Numbered from the stretch's first letter, positions 1-5,363 are shown. The stretch is DNA of 5,363 bases from JAQAZP01 sp965531145 (GCA_965531145.1 CBESOE010000219.1:1-5363), one strand, 5' to 3'. Notes: generated by a model from the letters alone, not told the origin. Numbers and translations: made by a program.

Positions 1-39
1 GCTGCAACGCGGGTTGTGATAAATGGTCAGCTTGGCCAT
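1..39 (-). CDS. ArsC/YffB-like thioredoxin-fold protein, N-terminal fragment (arsenate reductase family)
   Basis: Only the first 13 codons are in the window; the gene runs off the left edge. They read MAKLTIYHNPRCS. This is the characteristic N-terminus of the glutaredoxin-dependent ArsC family: a short beta strand, then HNPxC with the catalytic cysteine at residue 12, the same position as in E. coli ArsC. Family members reduce arsenate to arsenite in the cytoplasm, but many chromosomal relatives (YfgD/YffB type) have no proven arsenate activity, so the function is only provisional. The start is supported by an AGGAG Shine-Dalgarno at 51-55, 11 nt upstream of the ATG. The gene follows the response regulator on the same strand after 192 bp, a gap holding a large inverted repeat, so it probably has its own promoter. 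The family call rests on 13 residues; no other family with this opening comes to mind. Confidence 0.78.
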   Translation of the reverse strand, partial: MAKLTIYHNPRCS

Positions 40-50
40 GAACTCTCTCG

Positions 51-55
51 CTCCT
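51..55 (-). promoter_or_regulatory. Shine-Dalgarno of the ArsC-like gene
   Basis: The minus strand reads AGGAG here, 11 nt before the ATG at 37-39. The spacing is slightly long but acceptable. It fixes the start of a gene of which only 13 codons are visible. Confidence 0.65.
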
Positions 56-80
56 GTCAATGGTCTACGGTGTCGGTTTT

Positions 81-188
81 TGCAAAAGAATGGGGTCAGG
101 CACCGTTCTTTTGCATCTGGACGGAATCCGAAGTGTCTCTGCCCATTCGGATGAAACAAAACGGTGCCTGACCCCATTTTGTTTCATC
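81..188. repeat. Composite inverted-repeat element (GGGGTCAGGCACC type), two hairpins with complementary loops
   Basis: The core TGGGGTCAGGCACCG (91-105) recurs as its exact reverse complement at 162-176. The long-range match extends to 19 bp (89-107 with 160-178) across a 52-nt spacer. Each core copy is also enclosed by its own local inverted repeat: TGCAAAAGAA (81-90) with TTCTTTTGCA (106-115), and GATGAAACAAAA (150-161) with TTTTGTTTCATC (177-188). The two stems differ in sequence while the 15-nt loops are fully complementary. A weaker CCGAA/TTCGG pair (128-132, 146-150) sits in the spacer. The architecture resembles the short palindromes mobilised by REP-associated tyrosine transposases (RAYT) in deltaproteobacteria; that link comes from memory of similar cores, and no transposase is present here. 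There is no T-run after either hairpin, so it is not a textbook terminator. It fills most of the gap between the response regulator and the ArsC-like gene. Confidence 0.85.
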
Positions 189-231
189 TCTCCCTGCCCG
201 TTCTATCCGGCCAGCCGCCGTGGCCAGCGCA

Positions 232-1584
232 TCAGTCCTCCAGGTGGGCGTTAACTTCGTCGAGACTGATCCCCAGTTTCTCGGAGGCCACGTTACGGTC
301 CCCAGCGAGAAACTTCACCGTCCGGGCCACGTGCTCGCGCTTCGCCTCCTCGAGGGTGCTGGGGATGAACCCACCAGCCTCCTCCCGCCCCAGCCGGAGC
401 CTCCTCAGCACGTAGTGGGGCAGTGACGTGATGGTCATGGTGTCGCCCTCCACCTTGTGCACCGAGATGGCGATGATGTCGCGCAGTTCCTCGTGGTTGC
501 CGGGGTAGTGGTATTCCTTGAGCAGCTCCCCCAGCTCCGGGTCGAGGAACATCTCACCCCGGCCGGCTTCCCGGGCTTCCCGGGCCAGGAAGTGCTCGGC
601 CAGCAGGGGAATGTCGTCGGGCAGCATGCGCAGCGGCGGCAGGTTGACCACGTTGGTCCGCAGTCGGTAGAGCAGCTGTCGGGAAAAGGTGGCGTCATAG
701 ATGTCCGAGGTCAGATCCCTGCTGGAGGCGGTGATCAGGCGGATGTCGATATGACGCACCTCGGTGCTCCCCTCGCGGTAGTACTCCCCGGTGCGAATCA
801 GCCGGTCCAGGCGGCGCTGGGCCGGCTTGGTCATCCGGCCGATGTTGGCGATGAACATGGTCCCCATGTGGGCCTGTTCGATCAACCCGGTGCGCCCCTC
901 GCTGTCACCCTGCCAGCCGGGGGCCACACCGAAGAGCAGGGCGGCAAACAGTTCCGGGTCGTGGGAGGCAGCGTTCACCGCCACAAAGGGGTGGTCCCGC
1001 CGGGGGCTCGCCTCGTGGATCACCCGGGCCAGGGTCCGGCGTCCTGTGCCCAGCTCGCCGCGGATGAAGATGTTGAGGTTGCCGGAGGCCATCCGCTCCA
1101 CCTGGTGGAAGATGCGGATCATCTTCGGGTTGCGGGTCTTCAGCCGGGCAAAAACCTCCTCGTGGTCCAGGTCTCCCCGGCTCAACCGCGTGGGCAGCCG
1201 TTCGATGCTGCTCTTCAGGCTGCGGGTGCTGATCGCCTTGCGCAGCACCTCGAGCAGCAGCTCGTCCTCCACCGGCTTGGAGAGGTAGTCAAAGGCGCCG
1301 AGCTTCAGCGAACGCACCGCCAGCTCCACGTCGTTGATCCCGCTGAGCACCACCACCGGCGTGTTCAGATTCTGCGCACGGAACTCCTTGAGCAGATCGA
1401 AGCCGCTGAGACCGGGCATGTCCACGTCGAGGATCATCGCGTCGAACTGCTGCACCCTCAACATCTCCATAACTTCCTTGGGATCGGTGACCACGGTGGG
1501 GTGGTAAACCTCGCTCTGGGTGAGAAAGACCATCAGGTAGTTGGCCACCGCCATGTCGTCGTCCACGATCAAGATCTCGTACAT
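232..1584 (-). CDS. NtrC-family response regulator with a degenerate AAA+ output domain
   Basis: A 450-residue protein with the NtrC layout. The receiver (about 1-120) is complete: acidic pocket D8-D10, phosphoacceptor D53 in DVDMPG, S81 and K103. The sigma-54-interaction AAA+ domain (about 150-395) keeps the fold landmarks but not the catalytic ones. Walker A reads GELGTGRR (176-183), with Arg for the Lys. The GAFTGA loop is absent from the 211-232 region. Walker B reads GTMFIANIG (241-249), with Ala-Asn for Asp-Glu. The first arginine finger is S301, with R307 kept. The sensor II segment is YPGNHEEL, with E365 for Arg. The C-terminal Fis-like segment (about 408-450) keeps LGIS, but its recognition helix LDEVNAHLED is acidic. 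ATP hydrolysis and sigma-54 promoter opening therefore look unlikely (inference). It starts 18 bp after the kinase stop with a TGAGGT ribosome site at 1591-1596, so the two form an operon, and the kinase is its expected phosphodonor. Confidence 0.95.
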   Translation of the reverse strand: MYEILIVDDDMAVANYLMVFLTQSEVYHPTVVTDPKEVMEMLRVQQFDAMILDVDMPGLSGFDLLKEFRAQNLNTPVVVLSGINDVELAVRSLKLGAFDYLSKPVEDELLLEVLRKAISTRSLKSSIERLPTRLSRGDLDHEEVFARLKTRNPKMIRIFHQVERMASGNLNIFIRGELGTGRRTLARVIHEASPRRDHPFVAVNAASHDPELFAALLFGVAPGWQGDSEGRTGLIEQAHMGTMFIANIGRMTKPAQRRLDRLIRTGEYYREGSTEVRHIDIRLITASSRDLTSDIYDATFSRQLLYRLRTNVVNLPPLRMLPDDIPLLAEHFLAREAREAGRGEMFLDPELGELLKEYHYPGNHEELRDIIAISVHKVEGDTMTITSLPHYVLRRLRLGREEAGGFIPSTLEEAKREHVARTVKFLAGDRNVASEKLGISLDEVNAHLED

Positions 1585-1602
1585 CGACAGACCTCACGGT
1601 GG

Positions 1603-3597
1603 TCAGGCACCGGCGACAGCCGGTTTGCCCAGGGGCAGGTGGATGGTGAAGGTGGAACCCTGGCCGATCTGACTGGTGACGGTGATCGTGCCCCGGTGCT
1701 CCTGGATGATGCGAAAGACGATGGAAAGCCCAAGGCCGGTGCCGCCGCGGGCCCGCTTGGTGGTGAAGAAGGGGTCGAAGAGGCTCTTCAGGGTGGCCTC
1801 GCTCATCCCGATGCCGTTATCCGCCACCGTGACCACGATACGGTCCGGCTCGAGGGATGATGAAACGCGGATCAGGCCCCGCCGCTGGTCGAGTATCGCC
1901 TGGCTGGCGTTGATCATCAGGTTGACCAGCACCTGCTCCAGCTTCTGGGCGTTGCCGGTGAAGGTGGGCAAGTCGGGAGCCAGCTCCTGCTCGATGTCGG
2001 CGTGCTTCTGCACCTGCTTTTCCACCAGCCGGGCGCTCTCGCTGATCACGTTGTTGATGTCCACCTGGTCGTTGAGCAGGCCTTCACCCTTGCGCACAAA
2101 ACTCTTCAGGGAATCGACGACCCCCTTAATCCGCTCCGATCCCTTTGTGATGTCCTTGACCAGGATCATCACGTGCTCACGGAAGAAATCGTATTTCAGG
2201 CGGGCCACCTTGAAATCAGGGTTCTCGGCGTAGTGTGCATCGGCGATGGGCAGCAGGTCTTCCAGCGCCTGCTCGATGATCTTGATGTTGCCCCGGATGA
2301 ACTGGTTGGGGTTGTTGATCTCGTGACCCACACCGCTCACCAGCTGGCCCAGCGACTTGAGCTTGTCCGCCTGCTGCAGCTGCTGCTCGTAGATTTTCTG
2401 GCTGGTGATGTCGCGGTAGAACTCGATGATCCCGTCCACCTCCTGGTCCTTGCTGAACACCGGCAGGGCGTGCACCTCGTAGAACTTGTCCCCCTGCTGG
2501 ATCTCGGCGGTGACCGGGGCGTGGGTCTCGCGGATCTTCTCCAGGTGACAGTTCTCGCAGGGTATACCCCGGTTGAACAGCGCCCGGTGGCAGGACTGCC
2601 CCGGCTCCAGGTGGTCACGGTTGGTCATGATGATTTCAAAGTTCTTGTCCAGCATCACCACCCTGTCGGGGATGGCCCGGAACATGGTGTCCAGGGTCCG
2701 TTTCGACTCGCTGAACCCGCTGTGCACCTGGTCGAGGTAGGCGTTCACCCGGTCCAGCTTGCCCCGCTGATCCACCAGTTCGCTGGTGCGGTTCTTGATG
2801 GTTTCTTCCAGCGCGTCCAGCTTGCGGGCGAACTCGCTGGCTTCCTCCTGCCGTATCTCCAGGGTGTCGGCCAGGTTCTGCCGCTCGAGGGCCATGCCGA
2901 GGAAGCGGGTGATCTCGTCCAGCAGCCGCTGCTCTTCGGGCAGGGTCTTGATCTGCGGGTCGTCGTAGCCGACGGTGATTTCCCCCACCGGTTCATCACT
3001 GACCCTGATGGTGCTGCGGATCAACTGGGTGCCGGGCGGGGGGGATCCGTATTCCTTTTCCCTGTATTGCGAGTAGACCACCACGTGTTCGGGGAAGTGC
3101 ATCCCGGGGGCCATGTATTTGGGGAACTGGGTGAAGAACTCCTGGATGGTTGTGGAATCGTGGATCCACTCGGCCACCGAGTAGAGGCAGGCCAGTTCCT
3201 TGGCCCGTTCCACCCGCTCCCAGTCCGATTTCAGGCCAAGGGTGCCCACATCGGTGGCCAGGCTGGAGCGGAAGAGGAAGAGCTGGCCGTCGGTGGTCTC
3301 GGTGGTGCCGGTCTTGAAGACCACCGGCCGACTGGCATCCTTCTGCTTCCAGTAGACGGTGATCTTCCGCTCGCCGGCGCCCACCCGACCCGCCCCCTGG
3401 CGGAACCGCCCAATGGCATCCGGCTCGATCAGGTCGGCCAGCCGCAGTCCCGGCTGCTGGGGATCGGCAATGCCGCAGAGCCGGGCCAGGGAGGGACTGA
3501 GGTGCCGGACCTCCTCGTCCTCGTCGATGACCAGCAGGTAGTCGAAGCTGTTCTCGAAGAGATTGAGCAGGTCTTCGGGTGAGATGCGTTCGGTCAT
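1603..3597 (-). CDS. Soluble PAS-GAF-PAS sensor histidine kinase
   Basis: A 664-residue kinase with no signal peptide or membrane segment, so it senses a cytoplasmic signal. Order: PAS domain (about 10-112); GAF-like domain (about 132-242); coiled coil rich in Glu, Lys, Arg and Leu (about 243-300); second PAS domain (about 302-400) with C336, C347, C350 and H351; DHp helices with H425 in GHEINNP; then a HATPase domain with N box N559/N563, G1 DNGIGM (593-598), F box LFDPFFTTK (606-614) and G2 GGTGLGLS (618-625). All catalytic boxes are intact, so autophosphorylation at H425 is expected. About 30 extra residues (roughly 447-480) lengthen the DHp region. The ATG is the only credible start, because an in-frame TAA lies 24 bp upstream with no start codon between; a weak AAGG ribosome site is at 3604-3607. 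It is the first gene of the operon with the downstream response regulator. The ligand is unknown; the cysteines suggest redox or metal sensing. Confidence 0.96.
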   Translation of the reverse strand: MTERISPEDLLNLFENSFDYLLVIDEDEEVRHLSPSLARLCGIADPQQPGLRLADLIEPDAIGRFRQGAGRVGAGERKITVYWKQKDASRPVVFKTGTTETTDGQLFLFRSSLATDVGTLGLKSDWERVERAKELACLYSVAEWIHDSTTIQEFFTQFPKYMAPGMHFPEHVVVYSQYREKEYGSPPPGTQLIRSTIRVSDEPVGEITVGYDDPQIKTLPEEQRLLDEITRFLGMALERQNLADTLEIRQEEASEFARKLDALEETIKNRTSELVDQRGKLDRVNAYLDQVHSGFSESKRTLDTMFRAIPDRVVMLDKNFEIIMTNRDHLEPGQSCHRALFNRGIPCENCHLEKIRETHAPVTAEIQQGDKFYEVHALPVFSKDQEVDGIIEFYRDITSQKIYEQQLQQADKLKSLGQLVSGVGHEINNPNQFIRGNIKIIEQALEDLLPIADAHYAENPDFKVARLKYDFFREHVMILVKDITKGSERIKGVVDSLKSFVRKGEGLLNDQVDINNVISESARLVEKQVQKHADIEQELAPDLPTFTGNAQKLEQVLVNLMINASQAILDQRRGLIRVSSSLEPDRIVVTVADNGIGMSEATLKSLFDPFFTTKRARGGTGLGLSIVFRIIQEHRGTITVTSQIGQGSTFTIHLPLGKPAVAGA

Positions 3598-3608
3598 CGG
3601 CGGCCTTA

Positions 3609-3678
3609 AAATTGGGGACGGTTACCTGTTTCATTAGGACAATATTGTATGTACTTAATAGGTAACCGTCCCCAATTT
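3609..3678. repeat. Inverted-repeat element, GGGGACGGTTACC type
   Basis: AAATTGGGGACGGTTACCT (3609-3627) is the exact reverse complement of 3660-3678: 19 bp perfect arms around a 32-nt AT-rich spacer. Unlike the element at 81-188, each arm has little local self-complementarity. The core has the look of the GGGGAC(A/G)GTTAC-type palindromes scattered through deltaproteobacterial genomes and linked to RAYT transposases (recollection, not searched). It ends 11 bp before the kinase start codon and 1 bp from its weak ribosome site, so it must lie in the promoter or 5' leader of the kinase operon. I could not pick a convincing -35/-10 pair in its spacer. Confidence 0.85.
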
Positions 3679-3683
3679 CCTGC

Positions 3684-3745
3684 TGTCATTGCGAAGAGCC
3701 TGACCCCTTGTCATCGCGAGGAGCCGAAGGCGACGAAGCGATCTC
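3684..3745. repeat. GTCATTGCGAGGAGC-type dispersed repeat with a partial second copy
   Basis: 3709-3745 reads as one unit of the widespread intergenic repeat family whose consensus is close to GTCATTGCGAGGAGCGAAG followed by CGACGAAGCAATCTC. It can fold with outer stem ATCGC/GCGAT (3713-3717, 3738-3742) and inner stem GCC-GAA-GGC (3723-3731). A truncated second copy, TGTCATTGCGAAGAGCC (3684-3700), precedes it in the same orientation and matches 3709-3725 at 15 of 17 positions. The 8 bases between the copies complete GCCTGACCCC (3698-3707), a fragment identical to part of the core of the element at 81-188. The family assignment is from memory of the consensus; its function is not established. 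Confidence 0.7.
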
Positions 3746-3762
3746 TCTTGCAACGGAGATAT

Positions 3763-3840
3763 CGAAAGTAGGGACAGTTACTACTTTTTCAACCGCCAAT
3801 CGACAGGTATCAATAAAAGTAGTAACTGTCCCTACTTTCG
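3763..3840. repeat. Inverted-repeat element, GTAGGGACAGTTACTAC type
   Basis: Arms of 26 bp (3763-3788 and 3815-3840) are perfect reverse complements around a 26-nt spacer. Each arm also contains a small hairpin: AAAGTAG (3765-3771) with CTACTTT (3781-3787), and the same pair again at 3816-3822 and 3832-3838, with complementary 9-nt loops GGACAGTTA and TAACTGTCC. It starts 21 bp beyond the stop codon of the oxidoreductase gene, so its transcript would end in a long stem-loop. No T-run follows on the minus strand, so a Rho-independent terminator is not supported, though mRNA 3'-end protection is possible. It is a RAYT/REPIN-like element by architecture. Confidence 0.85.
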
Positions 3841-3861
3841 CCTGCTTTCGTCACACTCGTC

Positions 3862-5363
3862 CTACTGCCGTGCACCCACCCGGAAGTGCTCGAGCCCCAC
3901 CTCGCGGACCGAGCGGCGGTAGAGGGCGCTGGCGTTGAACGCCGGCACCCGCGGGGCGGGCCGTGCCGAAGCGTCGGCCACCACCAGGCTGCCGCTGCCA
4001 TCCCAGGCGTGTTCTTCACCGGTGTTCCAAAGGAACGGGAGGTGCGGACCGAGGTTGCCACGGGCGGCCTCGGCGATATGGGCGGTGAGTGCCTCCACGC
4101 TGTCCGGCACCTCCAGACCCAGCTGGGCGGCCAGCCCGGCCAGCACCTGCCAGCCGGTGGCGCCGGCGGGCGGCTTGACCGCCGGGCTGTAGCTGAGCAC
4201 CTTGCCCTCGAAGTTGCAGCGAGTTCCCCCGCTCTCCAGGAAGGTGCTGCCCGGGATCGCCACATCGGCAAACAGGGTGGTCTCGGTCTGGGCCCAGTCC
4301 ACCGCGGTGAGGAACTCCACACCGCCGAAGTAGGACGCCACCCGGTCGGTGCTCATCGGGTCCTCGCTGATCACCAGCGCGGCCTTGATCTTGCCGTCGC
4401 GGAGCATACCGAACAGTTCCTCCCGGGTCTTGGCCCCGGGGAGGCCGTTGGCCGGAACACGGCCCACGGTAAAGGCCGGATCAGCGCCACTGATCTCCAT
4501 CCCGGCGCCATTGGCCGACAGGGAGGGGAGGATCATCTGGCTGGAGCCGCCGCAGGCCCGGATCAGCAGGGACAGGTTGGCCATCACCTGCAGGTCACCG
4601 GGGGAGAGGTCGCGGGAGCGGTCCGGACACTGCACCAGCACCACCTTTTTCGCCGCGGCGATCATCTCCGCCGCCTTTTTCGACTGGCCCATCTCCACAC
4701 CGGTGATCGAACAGGTGGTGTCGGAATCATAGCTGGTGATGTGGTCGAGGAAAGCCTTGCCGCCGGACATCTGCTCGATGGTTTCCCGGGGGAAGTGGCC
4801 CTGCTCGATCAGCGAGCGGGTGATGCAGTTCCAGAACCGGGCGGCTGTGCCCCGCATCGGGTCAACGTAGAGGTCGGCCAGGTCAACCAGCGCCTGTTTT
4901 GTCGACCCGGTGATCACCAGCTTCGCCCCGGCCTTGGCCGCATCGATGATCTCGGTGCCGAGGATCAGGAAGTAGTTCTGGGGGTCGATGTTGTTGCAGA
5001 TGATCAGGTCGGCGTCACGCAGGGCCGTGCGGTCGGCGGTGGAAGCGGTGAAACCGAAGGAGTCGTCCAGGGCACCGCTGGTGCCTCCGGTCTCCAGGAC
5101 GGCAATGGAGGTGATGTTGTTGGTGCCCAGCCCCTCGCGGGCGATACGGCCCGCCAGATACATCTCTTCGTTGCTCACGTCGGGATAGAGGAAGACACCA
5201 ACCGACTCGGGTCCGTGCTTTTCGGCCACGGCTTTCAGACCGGCGGCGGCTTTGCTGTATGCCTCTTCGTGAGTCACCGCGCGGTGCTCCATCCCCTCCC
5301 GCAGCCGCGGGCCGTCCAGCCGCTTGCCGCGGATGAACAGTTCGGCGCCGAAGCGGCCGTCGT
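3862..5363 (-). CDS. MopB-family oxidoreductase subunit (NuoG/formate dehydrogenase alpha-like), C-terminal part
   Basis: The last 499 codons of a gene that continues past the right edge. The reading frame stays open through the edge with DGRFGAELF, which matches the segment after the N-terminal Fe-S motif in NuoG/FdhA proteins (xGRFG). The internal ATG at 5290-5292 is therefore unlikely to be the start. Other family landmarks are GLGTNN (5112-5129), LRDADLIICNNID, AGAKLVITG, SANGAG, the VISEDPM segment, and FADVAIPGSTFLESGGT ending in NFEGKV. Where formate dehydrogenases carry the Cys/Sec-His pair, this protein has Glu-Thr (LETGG). It stops soon after the core without a recognisable molybdopterin-dinucleotide-binding C-terminal domain, again like NuoG. 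It may be an electron-transfer subunit of an NAD(P)H-, hydrogen- or ferredoxin-linked cytoplasmic complex; NuoG, SfrA-like and hydrogenase-associated subunits are the alternatives. Partner subunits should lie upstream, outside the window. The stop is TAG at 3862-3864. Confidence 0.85.
   Translation of the reverse strand, partial: DGRFGAELFIRGKRLDGPRLREGMEHRAVTHEEAYSKAAAGLKAVAEKHGPESVGVFLYPDVSNEEMYLAGRIAREGLGTNNITSIAVLETGGTSGALDDSFGFTASTADRTALRDADLIICNNIDPQNYFLILGTEIIDAAKAGAKLVITGSTKQALVDLADLYVDPMRGTAARFWNCITRSLIEQGHFPRETIEQMSGGKAFLDHITSYDSDTTCSITGVEMGQSKKAAEMIAAAKKVVLVQCPDRSRDLSPGDLQVMANLSLLIRACGGSSQMILPSLSANGAGMEISGADPAFTVGRVPANGLPGAKTREELFGMLRDGKIKAALVISEDPMSTDRVASYFGGVEFLTAVDWAQTETTLFADVAIPGSTFLESGGTRCNFEGKVLSYSPAVKPPAGATGWQVLAGLAAQLGLEVPDSVEALTAHIAEAARGNLGPHLPFLWNTGEEHAWDGSGSLVVADASARPAPRVPAFNASALYRRSVREVGLEHFRVGARQ

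Noticed and set aside
209..225. GC-rich hairpin GGCCA/TGGCC just after the response regulator stop, considered as a terminator.
   Set aside because: Only a 5-bp stem with a 7-nt loop and no T-run on the minus-strand downstream side.
60..254. Small plus-strand open frame (64 codons) over the element at 81-188.
   Set aside because: It is almost entirely the inverted-repeat element plus the end of the regulator gene. No credible protein features.
457..1860. Long plus-strand open frame (467 codons) opposite the response regulator.
   Set aside because: It is antisense to a protein with clear receiver and AAA+ homology, runs on past that gene into the kinase gene, and its product is a low-complexity Gly/Val/His/Gln-rich sequence with no recognisable motif. 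This is typical of GC-rich antisense frames.
2545..2559. CENCH in the kinase read as a c-type haem attachment site.
   Set aside because: The protein has no signal peptide or membrane segment, and haem c is attached outside the cytoplasm, so covalent haem is unlikely. The motif is kept as a possible metal or redox site instead.
2002..3582. Long plus-strand open frame (526 codons) opposite the histidine kinase.
   Set aside because: Antisense shadow of a well-supported kinase. The product is a repetitive Leu/Val/His/Asp/Gly-rich sequence without domains.
3598..3861. The repeated palindromes considered as a CRISPR array.
   Set aside because: The repeats are inverted pairs of different sequence, not regularly spaced direct repeats with unique spacers, and no cas gene is present.
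3708..3938. Small plus-strand open frame (76 codons) across the repeat-rich spacer.
   Set aside because: It is made of the GTCATTGCGAGGAGC repeat and the 26-bp inverted repeat and runs into the 3' end of the oxidoreductase gene. There is no ribosome site or recognisable protein sequence.

Overview
The window is GC-rich, and all four genes lie on the minus strand, so transcription runs from high to low coordinates. The lifestyle markers are a NuoG/formate-dehydrogenase-like oxidoreductase, a soluble multi-PAS histidine kinase with an NtrC-type regulator, and intergenic spacers packed with short inverted repeats. Together they suggest an anaerobic or facultative deltaproteobacterium (Desulfuromonadota/Desulfobacterota-like). 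That placement is inference from gene style and repeat type; no phylogenetic marker gene is present.

Layout in transcription order. At 5363-3862 is the 3' part of a MopB-family (NuoG/FdhA-like) oxidoreductase subunit, cut by the window edge. Its surviving sequence lacks the Cys/Sec-His pair expected of a formate dehydrogenase. A 264-bp spacer (3598-3861) follows and is filled with repeats: a 26-bp perfect inverted repeat, a GTCATTGCGAGGAGC-type repeat with a partial second copy, and a 19-bp perfect inverted repeat ending 11 bp from the next start codon. Next comes a two-gene two-component operon: a cytoplasmic PAS-GAF-PAS histidine kinase (3597-1603) and, 18 bp later, an NtrC-like response regulator (1584-232). 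A 192-bp spacer (40-231) contains a third inverted-repeat element built from two hairpins with mutually complementary loops. At 39-1 are the first 13 codons of an ArsC-like thioredoxin-fold protein.

How they may work together. The kinase has all the residues needed to autophosphorylate, and the regulator has an intact receiver, so phosphotransfer between them is expected. The regulator's output half is eroded. Walker A Lys, Walker B Asp-Glu, the GAFTGA loop, one arginine finger and the sensor II Arg are all replaced, and the Fis-like helix has lost its basic residues. It therefore looks like a sigma-54-activator fold kept for something other than ATP-driven promoter opening. The second PAS domain of the kinase carries a Cys-x10-Cys-x2-Cys-His motif that could be a redox or metal sensor, which would fit the neighbouring oxidoreductase, although nothing in the sequence proves a link.

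The points most worth a second look are the degenerate regulator, the cysteine-bearing PAS domain, and the three inverted-repeat elements that bracket the two-component operon.
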